Source of the DNA: Oscillospiraceae bacterium
Lineage (GTDB): Bacteria > Bacillota > Clostridia > Oscillospirales > Ruminococcaceae
Direction of reading: 5' to 3'
Assembly: GCA_016303195.1 (NCBI GenBank)
Contig: JAEDMD010000111.1
Coordinates: 1 to 6,445 of the forward strand
Length of the DNA stretch: 6,445 nucleotides
Below are positions 1-4,747 of this stretch, piece by piece (the stretch's first letter is position 1; the number at the start of each line of letters is the position of its first letter). The notes beneath the pieces were generated by a model. It had not been told where the DNA came from and did not search any database. It was given only the letters and a program-made list of their open reading frames with translations. Position numbers and translations under genes: made by a program.

Positions 1-925
1 CAAATTCGCCAAAAAGCCTGTATTGTGGCAGTTCTTCGGGAGAAACATCGAAAATGTATTCCTCATATTCTCCGAAATGGACACCTCTGCAATAGGTTTG
101 CTCTCCGTTGCTGTCCATCAGGCTGATAAAACCGTGATTATCGGTTTCATGCCTGTTTTCGTATTTCATCTGGATGTGAAGTTTGCCATCTACTAATCCA
201 TATCCTGTGACAGCAGCACCGTCAGCGGCATAGAAAAGGGGAGTATCGGACGGTTTTATGCAGTTTGTGCTATGTGCTTCGTCAGACTCCATGTCTGACC
301 AGCCGTTGATATTATCAGGATGGAAAGTATCGGAAATTTCGGGCAGATCGCCGAGGCCGATCTCATCAATGTATCTTTCGGTTTTCTTTTTATGTGTAAG
401 AAGCTGAGAAACAGAAAAAGTGGTTTTTCCGCTTTTGATCGCCTTTCCATCCATTCTCTCAATATGCACCACAAAGTAAGCGGTCTTGGTTTCGGGATCA
501 AACTCGGAAAAACTGCAATGACCAACGCTGTCAAAAGGCATATGAATGAAATAGCTGTCATAAAGGTCAATAGTTTCGTCAATGCGGTCGGCTTCCATAT
601 CCTGCACCGACAGACAGAAACTTGCTTTTCCGTCACTTATATCGGCAGAGATCACCTCTATGCGTATTCCCTGATCCGTGCATGAACGCTGAACAGGCTT
701 GAAAGTCTGAGCAACAGGCGGGGCGATGGTATACAATGCCTGATAGGCAGTTTCCGAACCTGCGGCAACTCCGAAGGGCAGAGGAGCGGCAATACACAGC
801 ATCGCCGCTGCTGCAATATCAAATGGTCTGAGCGTATGCTTTTTAATATGTATATTTTTATGAGCCTCGGCAATGTAGCTTTCGTCAATATCACCGATGG
901 CGGAAATAAGCTGATCTTTGTTCAT
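1..925 (-). CDS. Probable membrane anti-sigma protein, DUF4179-like (partial, runs off the left edge)
   Basis: The gene begins at the ATG at 925-923 and stays open to the window edge, giving 308 residues without a stop, so the C-terminus is missing. The start sits in an ATGA overlap with the sigma gene, whose 3' end supplies the Shine-Dalgarno sequence AAGGAGGGG. A short, mostly polar N-terminus (1-35) is followed by one hydrophobic stretch (about 36-56, FDIAAAAMLCIAAPL...) and then a long polar region. That is the layout of a single-pass protein with a small cytoplasmic and a large extracellular part. Residues 76-127 (KPV...SCTDQGIRIEV...VQDMEADRIDETIDLYDSY) resemble the conserved core of DUF4179-type proteins encoded beside ECF sigma factors. 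By position it probably binds and inhibits the sigma factor until a surface signal arrives. The hydrophobic segment contains two prolines (P48, P50), so it is a weak helix. Family assignment is from memory of the motif; the anti-sigma role is inferred from context. Confidence 0.7.
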   Translation of the reverse strand, partial: MNKDQLISAIGDIDESYIAEAHKNIHIKKHTLRPFDIAAAAMLCIAAPLPFGVAAGSETAYQALYTIAPPVAQTFKPVQRSCTDQGIRIEVISADISDGKASFCLSVQDMEADRIDETIDLYDSYFIHMPFDSVGHCSFSEFDPETKTAYFVVHIERMDGKAIKSGKTTFSVSQLLTHKKKTERYIDEIGLGDLPEISDTFHPDNINGWSDMESDEAHSTNCIKPSDTPLFYAADGAAVTGYGLVDGKLHIQMKYENRHETDNHGFISLMDSNGEQTYCRGVHFGEYEEYIFDVSPEELPQYRLFGEF

Positions 926-1479
926 AAAAGCCCCTCCTTATCAAGTGCTTTAGCAAGTTTTTTGCGTGTACGGAAAAGCATCGAGCGCACCTTTCCCTCG
1001 GAAAATGAAAATCGCTGTGCAATATCAGATGTGCTGTCGAAGTACCAATATCGGCAGACAAAAACATTTCGTTCGGCAGGTCTGAGAGTACCGAGAAATC
1101 TGTTTATGCATTCTGTTACCTCTTTCATTTCAAGCTGTTCCTGAGCATTTCTGTCATTGCCTGCACATTCTTCAAGCTCATCAAGAGCGGCGGCAAACTG
1201 TTCGGAACTGCGCTTTAATGCGGAATTTCTGCGATAGATCTTCAAAGAAGAATTTCTGACTATCCGTCCGAGGTAGGAAGCGAGATTTTCGGGCTTATGG
1301 GGCGGTATAGAATTCCATGCGCCGAGATATGCTTCGTTGACAGCTTCATCAGCATCACGATGGTCAGAGAGAATGTTTTCAGCGATCTTTCGGCAGTAGT
1401 TTCCATATTTTGCGGCAGTTTCGGAAAGAGCATCCTGACTGCGCTGAAAGAAAAGTTCAATTATATTTTTGTCATCCAT
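922..1479 (-). CDS. ECF-type RNA polymerase sigma factor (sigma-70 family, group IV)
   Basis: This 185-residue protein is the usual size for an ECF sigma factor. Region 2 spans about residues 15-90: HRDADEAVNEAYLGAWNSI (40-58) matches the core-binding and -10-recognition helices, followed by ASYLGRIVRNSSLKIYRR (67-84). A variable acidic linker (91-122) leads to region 4 (about 125-182), where LGTLRPAERNVFVCRYWYF and the helix-turn-helix DIAQRFSFSEGKVRSMLFRTRKKL should read the -35 box. The start at 1479 has AAAGGAG placed 6 nt upstream. The stop TGA overlaps the next ATG as ATGA, so the sigma factor and its likely regulator should be made together. Its regulon cannot be told from the sequence. 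A TGAAAC box 44-49 nt upstream of the start suggests self-activation. The family call is firm; the signal is unknown. Confidence 0.93.
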   Translation of the reverse strand: MDDKNIIELFFQRSQDALSETAAKYGNYCRKIAENILSDHRDADEAVNEAYLGAWNSIPPHKPENLASYLGRIVRNSSLKIYRRNSALKRSSEQFAAALDELEECAGNDRNAQEQLEMKEVTECINRFLGTLRPAERNVFVCRYWYFDSTSDIAQRFSFSEGKVRSMLFRTRKKLAKALDKEGLL

Positions 1480-1500
1480 GATTAACTCCTTTCACTAATA

Positions 1501-1528
1501 TACTACCGAAAGAATCAGAAGTGTTTCA
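1501..1528 (-). promoter_or_regulatory. Candidate ECF-sigma autoregulatory promoter with overlapping inverted repeat
   Basis: Read on the minus strand, TGAAAC (1528-1523) is followed after 14 nt by CGGTAGTA (1508-1501), about 20 nt before the sigma start codon. TGAAAC-like -35 boxes with CGT/CGG-type -10 boxes are typical of ECF sigma factors, so the sigma factor may transcribe its own operon. The same TGAAAC forms the left half of a perfect inverted repeat, GTTTCA-N6-TGAAAC at 1523-1540. TATATT (1502-1497) could instead be a SigA -10, but no good -35 lies at the right distance. Confidence 0.45.
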
Positions 1529-1540
1529 TTTTTCTGAAAC

Positions 1541-1565
1541 AAAAAAGCGGCTCAGCCGCTTTTTT
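1541..1565 (-). terminator. Intrinsic terminator of the EFR1 gene (symmetrical, possibly bidirectional)
   Basis: AAAAAAGCGGC (1541-1551), loop TCA, then GCCGCTTTTTT (1555-1565) forms a perfect 11-bp stem whose outer six pairs are A-T. On either strand a GC-rich core is followed by six T. On the minus strand it would end transcripts from the flavodoxin/ferredoxin gene, with the fold-back element 1564-1743 lying between stop codon and terminator. It also isolates the sigma operon from read-through. Confidence 0.85.
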
Positions 1566-1743
1566 AAGGCAGCACCGCACAAAGATTGTGCTGAAGATGC
1601 GCCGACAGATTTTTCGTCAGATTGTATAGAAATTTCGCAGGCATACTTACGTATGTCAAGGGATTTCTGTGCAAGATGACGGAAAATATGCAAGCAGATT
1701 CAGTGCAAAGCCGTCAGGCGGGCTTTGTGCGGTGTTGCCTTAA
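1564..1743. mobile_element. MITE-like fold-back element 1 (no coding capacity)
   Basis: The ends are inverted repeats: AAGGCAGCACCGCACAAAG (1566-1584) against the reverse complement of 1723-1741, with one mismatch in 19. Adding the flanking TT/AA makes both ends TTAA, extending the match to 21 positions. The interior is also an imperfect palindrome. GATTTTTCGTCA pairs with TGACGGAAAATAT, AGAAAT (1628-1633) pairs with ATTTCT (1663-1668), and the tip is CATAC-TTAC-GTATG (1642-1655). The right arm has roughly 14 extra bases. At about 180 bp without a reading frame, this fits a MITE moved in trans by a transposase encoded elsewhere. It starts 3 nt after the EFR1 stop codon and ends against the terminator. 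The TTAA ends could be a TA or TTAA target duplication, but a single copy cannot show that. Confidence 0.75.
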
Positions 1744-1746
1744 CGA

Positions 1747-2484
1747 TTATTTGAATATCGGGTTCACATAACGATTGCGCTTGATGGTTGATTTTCCGTA
1801 CTGAACAGCCTTTGAGGGACATCGGTTTATGCAGGCTGAACATTTTGAACATGATGCCTTGACCCAGCGAGGTTTGCCATTTTTCATTTTTATAGCCTTA
1901 TCAGGGCAGTTCTTTGCACAGATTCCGCATCCGACACAGCTATTGTCTGCATAGAATTTTTTTGTTTTATTGCAGAGATGATACATGACACGGCCGATTT
2001 TTGCGGAAGTTCCGCCTTTTATAGATGATTTCTCATGTTTTGCTATCCTTTTTCTGATATTGACGAGTTTCCTGTCAGCATTTTCAAGGCGCTTCATGTT
2101 TTCGTCAGTATCGGCAATATTATAGAAAAGCATAGAATTATCGGGCATCAGCACTGAAAAGACATTTGACAGCATAATACCATTTTTTGCGAGTATTTCT
2201 TTCAGAAAGCCGCCGCTTCCGCCGATACTTCCTCCGCAGGTAATGACAGCATATACATATCCTGCACCGCTGAGACTGAGTTTTTTGCAGAATTCCGCCA
2301 CAACATCGGGCAGAGAGTAAAAATAAACAGGGAAAACAAAACCGACTGATTCGCCATGAGGGACAGTGAACGTGAAATTGCCTTTATTGCGTGAATCCGC
2401 CATATCAATGACAGCCTCGTCCTTTTCGGCAATAGCTTTTGCGGCATAAAGAGAATTTCCCGTGCCTGTGAAGTAAAACAGCAT
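1747..2484 (-). CDS. EFR1-type flavodoxin/bis-[4Fe-4S] ferredoxin protein
   Basis: This 245-residue protein fuses two electron-transfer modules. The N-terminal flavodoxin-like part opens with the FMN phosphate loop FTGTGNSLYAA (5-15) and continues with GFVFPVYFYSLPDVV (48-62) and a glycine-rich CGGSIGGSGG (83-92). The C-terminal ferredoxin carries two complete cluster motifs: C183-x2-C186-x2-C189-x3-CP193 and C212-x2-C215-x2-C218-x3-CP222. It should therefore bind FMN and two [4Fe-4S] clusters and act as a soluble cytoplasmic electron carrier or small reductase; its partners are unknown. Such proteins are common in strict anaerobes. The start at 2484 has a Shine-Dalgarno stretch AAAGGGTGATC just before it, resembling the 16S complement, and begins exactly at the flavodoxin first strand (MLFYFTGTGN). 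It has its own promoter (2511-2539) and a terminator beyond the repeat element, so it is probably a single-gene unit. Confidence 0.9.
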   Translation of the reverse strand: MLFYFTGTGNSLYAAKAIAEKDEAVIDMADSRNKGNFTFTVPHGESVGFVFPVYFYSLPDVVAEFCKKLSLSGAGYVYAVITCGGSIGGSGGFLKEILAKNGIMLSNVFSVLMPDNSMLFYNIADTDENMKRLENADRKLVNIRKRIAKHEKSSIKGGTSAKIGRVMYHLCNKTKKFYADNSCVGCGICAKNCPDKAIKMKNGKPRWVKASCSKCSACINRCPSKAVQYGKSTIKRNRYVNPIFK

Positions 2485-2510
2485 AAGATCACCCTTTCGA
2501 GTTTTTTACT

Positions 2511-2539
2511 ATTATACTACAAAACACGGGAAATATCAA
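2511..2539 (-). promoter_or_regulatory. SigA-type promoter of the EFR1 gene
   Basis: Minus-strand TTGATA (2539-2534), a 17-nt spacer and a perfect TATAAT (2516-2511) lie 27 nt upstream of the start codon at 2484. Start of transcription is expected near 2504, giving a leader of about 20 nt with the ribosome site in it. The promoter fills most of the 73-nt gap after the lysozyme gene, so the EFR1 gene need not depend on the operon upstream. Confidence 0.85.
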
Positions 2540-2557
2540 TATGATTGTATGATATGA

Positions 2558-3247
2558 TCAAATATTTTTAGGATAAAGTGTACCTGTATAGGTCACACCG
2601 TCGATAGTAAGTTCCACATATTTCGAGCCATCGTCGGAAAAGCCGTTCAGACCTGCATTTTTTATCAGCGACGGATAGTCAACGTAAGAAGTATCAAGGT
2701 CAACGTTTCCCGAAATTCCGCTAACAGAGCCGCTTGAAGAATACTGCCACATACCGTACTGTCCGCCGTAATCGGGAACATCCGCATCATGATGAGCGAC
2801 CCATACAGCGTAGCGCTCACGGATGTCATTTTCCACGTATTTTGAAAGATAGTAGGCACTCATATAAAGACCTACCCAGTATCCAGCTTTTTCGACAGTT
2901 TCAAGAAAAGCCCTGATTATGGCGGAAACCGCCTCTTTTCCGAGAGCGAAATGCTCCTGCAATTCCACATCATAATAAATGGGATATTCATACTTGCCGC
3001 CGCCGATAACTTCAAGGCAGGCATGGGCTTCTTTCACCGCATCTTCGGGTGTGAGAGCGTATGAGTACCAGTAAATGCCACAGGGGATACCATTATTTTT
3101 GCATCCGGCATAATTAGCGGCAAATTTTTTATCTTTCTGCAAAGCCGATCTTCCGTAGCCTGCACGTATCACCGCAAAATCGGTAATAACCGAGTTCCAG
3201 TTTATATCGCCCTGCCATTCTGAAACATCTATGCCGTATTTTATCAT
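2558..3247 (-). CDS. Glycoside hydrolase family 25 lysozyme (muramidase), no signal peptide
   Basis: The 229-residue protein is one GH25 domain with a short tail. It should cleave the MurNAc-GlcNAc bond of peptidoglycan. Family motifs appear in order: YGIDVSEWQG (4-13), FAVIRAGYG (24-32), GIYWYSYA (57-64), YPIYYDVE (88-95), GLYMSAYYL (126-134), YAVWVAHHDA (146-155) and MWQYSSSGSVSGISGNVDLD (166-185). The expected catalytic acids D7, D93 and E95 are present. Residues 205-229 (KYVELTIDGVTYTGTLYPK) form a small beta-rich tail. No signal peptide, membrane helix or obvious cell-wall-binding repeat is seen. Export would need a holin, lysis or another route, as in phage endolysins. The frame is open up to 3460, but the start at 3247 is chosen because GGAGGCGA lies 6 nt before it and GH25 homology starts at residue 3; the longer form would overlap the upstream gene. 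That ribosome site lies inside a strong hairpin. It may be a domesticated phage gene. Confidence 0.93.
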   Translation of the reverse strand: MIKYGIDVSEWQGDINWNSVITDFAVIRAGYGRSALQKDKKFAANYAGCKNNGIPCGIYWYSYALTPEDAVKEAHACLEVIGGGKYEYPIYYDVELQEHFALGKEAVSAIIRAFLETVEKAGYWVGLYMSAYYLSKYVENDIRERYAVWVAHHDADVPDYGGQYGMWQYSSSGSVSGISGNVDLDTSYVDYPSLIKNAGLNGFSDDGSKYVELTIDGVTYTGTLYPKNI

Positions 3248-3253
3248 AAAAAT

Positions 3254-3284
3254 CGCCTCCCATACATTATATGCATGAAAGGCG
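3254..3284 (-). promoter_or_regulatory. RNA hairpin covering the lysozyme ribosome binding site (or terminator of the upstream genes)
   Basis: In the minus-strand transcript CGCCUUUCAUGCAU (3284-3271), loop AUA and AUGUAUGGGAGGCG (3267-3254) pair along all 14 positions: 11 Watson-Crick pairs and three G-U pairs. The 3' arm contains the whole Shine-Dalgarno GGAGGCG of the lysozyme gene. The next bases are ATTTTT and then the start codon. On the plus strand the three wobbles become A-C mismatches, so the structure suits minus-strand RNA. It begins 12 nt after the stop codon at 3297. It could block translation of the lysozyme, terminate upstream transcription (the U run is only five long), or both. 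Confidence 0.65.
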
Positions 3285-3296
3285 GTATTTGTGCGG

Positions 3297-3773
3297 TCAG
3301 GCTTCTTTGACCAGCTTTCCGCTGATATGTTCCGGAACGAGTTCAAACACCAGTACACGGCTTCCTGCTCTCCTGATCTCCTCCTCGATATAGTCGGAAT
3401 CGGAGGTGTATTTGTAGCTGAGGCGGCGGCTGATCTCAATGGCGGTGTCGATATTGTCAATAATATTGACCTTGCCGAAAACGATAACGCTTTTGATATT
3501 CAGCGCCCATTCGCCGTCCTCCACGTATCCTTTGTCGTAAACGCAGAATGAGACTTTATTGCAGTTTTTTATGGCGTCTATTTTATGGCCGACTTTGCAG
3601 CTATGGAAATATATTTTGCCGCTTGCTTCGTCATACCAGTGATCCATCGGCATACCATAAGGATAGCCGTCATCACCGATAACAGAAAGAACTCCTCTCA
3701 TTTCCGATTTGAGGATACGGATACATTCCTCATTGGAAAGAGCCTGATTTTTTCTCATCATTTCTCTGAACAT
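3297..3773 (-). CDS. Pyridoxamine-5'-phosphate oxidase-like flavin protein (NimA-like split barrel)
   Basis: This 158-residue cytoplasmic protein has the length and pattern of the PNPOx-like FMN-binding split-barrel family, close to Nim-type proteins. The N-terminal MFREMMRKNQALSNEE (1-16) is the usual helix. GVLSVIGDDGYPYGMPMDHWYD (27-48) forms the first barrel strands, and KIYFHSCKVGHKIDAIK (53-69) holds the typical H57 and G62-x-K64 flavin-phosphate region. NKVSFCVYD (72-80) and SVIVFGKVNII (95-105) are further strands. Members include 5-nitroimidazole reductases and many proteins of unknown substrate, so true nitro-drug reduction cannot be claimed. Its ATG follows GAGGTGA by 6 nt. It lies 38 nt downstream of the nitroreductase gene with no terminator between, so the two flavin enzymes are probably cotranscribed. 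The stop TGA at 3299-3297 is 12 nt before the hairpin at 3254-3284. Confidence 0.88.
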   Translation of the reverse strand: MFREMMRKNQALSNEECIRILKSEMRGVLSVIGDDGYPYGMPMDHWYDEASGKIYFHSCKVGHKIDAIKNCNKVSFCVYDKGYVEDGEWALNIKSVIVFGKVNIIDNIDTAIEISRRLSYKYTSDSDYIEEEIRRAGSRVLVFELVPEHISGKLVKEA

Positions 3774-3811
3774 TATTTCTCACCTCATAGATCTCTATAT
3801 AAAACGTCTGA

Positions 3812-4327
3812 TTAAATGTATCTGACTGTCTCTTTTATCTCTTTGCAGTCATAATGCATTGGTATAGGTTCGGAATCCTCGGATGGATAGCCCATTGGCA
3901 TAATAAGCACCGACTTAATGCCCTCAGGAAGTCCCATAGTTTCATCCAGCTTGGAATTCGGGAAATAATTCACCCAGCAGGTGCCGATTCCCAGCTCCCA
4001 TGCGGCGAGCATAACATGAGTAGCAACGATGCTGACATCCTGAAATCCTGCACGGATGCCTTTTTCAAGGGGATTTTTCCAGTCCTCGTTCTCATTGAGA
4101 GCGAAGATGAAAACAGTTTTAGCGCCGAAGATGCACCTGCTCAGTTCATTGAGCTTGTTGATGGAATCCTCGCTCTGAGCGATGAATATCCTGTGGGGCT
4201 GTTTGTTGCAGCCTGTCGGAGCTTCGTTGGCGACTTCGAGGATGCGGTCGAGATGTTCCTGACGGACAGGTTCATCGGTAAAGCGTCTTACGGAATATCT
4301 TGATCGTGCCAGTTCAAAAAAGTCCAT
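3812..4327 (-). CDS. Nitroreductase family FMN-dependent oxidoreductase
   Basis: The 171-residue protein is a compact member of the nitroreductase fold, which uses FMN and NAD(P)H to reduce nitro groups, quinones or similar acceptors in the cytoplasm. MDFFELARSRYSVRRF (1-16) is the classic N-terminal motif, with arginines that contact the FMN phosphate. EVANEAPTGCNKQPHRIFI (31-49) matches the APSaxNxQPW-type segment. DVSIVATHVMLAAWELGIGTCWV (97-119) is the conserved helix and loop, and VLIMPMGYP (140-148) is the family's final core strand. Its size is at the short end of the family. The frame is open to 4420, but 4327 is chosen: AGGAGGAA lies just before it, family homology begins at the first residue, and the extension would run through the promoter. 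It leads a likely operon with the PNPOx-like gene and perhaps the lysozyme. The natural substrate is unknown. Confidence 0.92.
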   Translation of the reverse strand: MDFFELARSRYSVRRFTDEPVRQEHLDRILEVANEAPTGCNKQPHRIFIAQSEDSINKLNELSRCIFGAKTVFIFALNENEDWKNPLEKGIRAGFQDVSIVATHVMLAAWELGIGTCWVNYFPNSKLDETMGLPEGIKSVLIMPMGYPSEDSEPIPMHYDCKEIKETVRYI

Positions 4328-4331
4328 ATTA

Positions 4332-4339
4332 TTCCTCCT
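4332..4339 (-). promoter_or_regulatory. Ribosome binding site fixing the nitroreductase start
   Basis: Minus-strand AGGAGGAA ends 4 nt before the ATG at 4327-4325. It settles the start against the in-frame upstream ATG at 4420, which lies upstream of the promoter and has no comparable site. Confidence 0.9.
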
Positions 4340-4358
4340 GTATATTTTGTAGTCTCTT

Positions 4359-4371
4359 ATACATTTTGTAT
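4359..4371. promoter_or_regulatory. Candidate operator ATACA-N3-TGTAT at the nitroreductase transcription start
   Basis: A perfect 13-bp inverted repeat, ATACATTTTGTAT, begins 8 bp downstream of the -10 box, so it covers about +2 to +14 of the expected transcript. A bound repressor would block the promoter there. A related half (TACAAAATATA on the minus strand) recurs 19 bp further downstream, about two helical turns. The AT-rich content makes chance occurrence possible. Confidence 0.35.
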
Positions 4372-4379
4372 CTTCTTGT

Positions 4380-4408
4380 ATTGTATCATAGTTTTTCAGA
4401 AAAATCAA
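4380..4408 (-). promoter_or_regulatory. SigA-type promoter of the nitroreductase operon, extended -10
   Basis: Minus-strand TTGATT (4408-4403), a 17-nt spacer and TACAAT (4385-4380) form a good housekeeping promoter. The spacer ends in TGA, giving an extended -10 (TGnTACAAT). Transcription should start near 4373, leaving a leader of about 45 nt before the ATG at 4327. Confidence 0.82.
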
Positions 4409-4478
4409 TAGGCTTTTCAAATTCGTATTATACTTTTATATTATGACTTCAATATCAAAACATATAGGCAGGATGTAA

Positions 4479-4503
4479 TGACATTTGTCACTGAGAAAGT
4501 GAC
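4479..4503. repeat. Two overlapping palindromes, possible regulator binding site
   Basis: TGACA-TT-TGTCA (4479-4490) overlaps GTCACT-GAGAA-AGTGAC (4487-4503). Both have perfect arms and share the GTCA at 4487-4490. They lie 11 bp upstream of the candidate plus-strand -35 box and about 70 bp from the nitroreductase -35, a usual place for an operator or activator site between divergent genes. Alternatively this is a small RNA hairpin or chance. Confidence 0.35.
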
Positions 4504-4514
4504 TGATCACATCT

Positions 4515-4542
4515 TTGAAACTAACCGCCGTTATGATATCAT
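4515..4542 (+). promoter_or_regulatory. Candidate promoter of the membrane-protein gene, upstream of element 2
   Basis: TTGAAA (4515-4520), a 16-nt spacer and TATCAT (4537-4542) with a TGA extension (4534-4536) form a plausible SigA promoter. If used, the transcript would start near 4549 and carry the whole fold-back element in its leader. Confidence 0.5.
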
Positions 4543-4564
4543 ATAGTTACAGTAAACGAGACTA

Positions 4565-4733
4565 CTCAGAACCTGTCCACATAGGGATTCATGCACGTCT
4601 TTTCGTCAAATTTTGCCGGTGACTGCGTTAAAAATCCTTGAAGGGCGACAGCCCGTCGGCGGATTTTTGCCTTGTCACCGACAAAATTATGCCTGATAAT
4701 CCGTACATTCACCCTATGTGGACAGGTTCTCAG
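4565..4733. mobile_element. MITE-like fold-back element 2 (no coding capacity)
   Basis: The perfect 19-bp terminal inverted repeat AGAACCTGTCCACATAGGG (4568-4586) matches the reverse complement of 4712-4730. The match extends to 4565 and 4733 with one mismatch. The interior is an imperfect palindrome. Near AATTTTGCCGGTGAC lies its partner GTCACCGACAAAATT, AAAAATCC (4630-4637) pairs with GGATTTTT (4661-4668), and the tip is GGGC-GACA-GCCC (4643-4654). The whole 169-bp segment could fold into one long stem and encodes no plausible protein. CTCAGAA occurs as a direct repeat at both edges (4565-4571 and 4729-4735). This could be a target duplication, but it overlaps the inverted repeat, so the boundaries are uncertain. 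The terminal sequence differs from element 1, so it is a separate family or subfamily. Confidence 0.75.
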
Positions 4734-4739
4734 AAAGGA
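4734..4739 (+). promoter_or_regulatory. Ribosome binding site of the membrane-protein gene, abutting element 2
   Basis: AAAGGA lies 8 nt before the ATG at 4748. An in-frame ATG at 4739 (giving three more residues, MVN) is possible but has only inverted-repeat sequence where its ribosome site should be, so 4748 is preferred. The site begins one base after the fold-back element ends, so it would sit at the foot of the long stem in the transcript. Confidence 0.65.
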
Positions 4740-4747
4740 TGGTCAAT

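Larger units (their letters stand above)
4328..4747. other. Divergent intergenic region, 420 bp, regulatory sites plus fold-back element 2
   Basis: No gene is supported here. From left to right the region holds the nitroreductase ribosome site, candidate operator and promoter, an AT-rich stretch (about 4409-4478), two overlapping palindromes (4479-4503), a candidate plus-strand promoter (4515-4542), fold-back element 2 (4565-4733) and the ribosome site of the membrane-protein gene (4734-4739). Confidence 0.8.

Noticed and set aside
256..636. Open frames on both strands around 256-685
   Set aside because: Another minus-strand frame running unbroken from 925 to the edge, with a coupled start and family-like motifs, explains this stretch. 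The other frames have out-of-frame composition.
1564..1743. Element 1 as a CRISPR repeat or riboswitch
   Set aside because: There are only two terminal copies, inverted rather than direct, and no spacers. It lies after a stop codon rather than before a gene on either strand.
2540..2557. Repeated TATGAT-like hexamers after the lysozyme stop
   Set aside because: Low-complexity AT-rich sequence with no GC-rich stem. It does not support a terminator or iteron call.
3266..3271. TATAAT on the minus strand just before the lysozyme gene
   Set aside because: No acceptable -35 lies 16-18 nt upstream, and the transcript would start inside the Shine-Dalgarno. It is better explained as the loop region of the hairpin.
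3248..3460. N-terminal extension of the lysozyme to an ATG at 3460
   Set aside because: The extra 71 residues overlap the PNPOx-like gene out of frame, look like low-complexity shadow sequence, and the strong ribosome site is at 3254-3260.
3787..3798. ATAGA-TC-TCTAT palindrome between the nitroreductase and PNPOx-like genes
   Set aside because: The stem is short and AT-rich, with a 2-nt loop and no T run, too weak to call a terminator or operator.
3854..4303. Open frame of 149 codons on the plus strand
   Set aside because: It lies fully opposite the nitroreductase gene, whose family motifs are clear, has no good ribosome site and resembles no protein family.
4328..4420. N-terminal extension of the nitroreductase to an ATG at 4420
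   Set aside because: It would be upstream of the likely transcription start near 4373 and lacks family homology.
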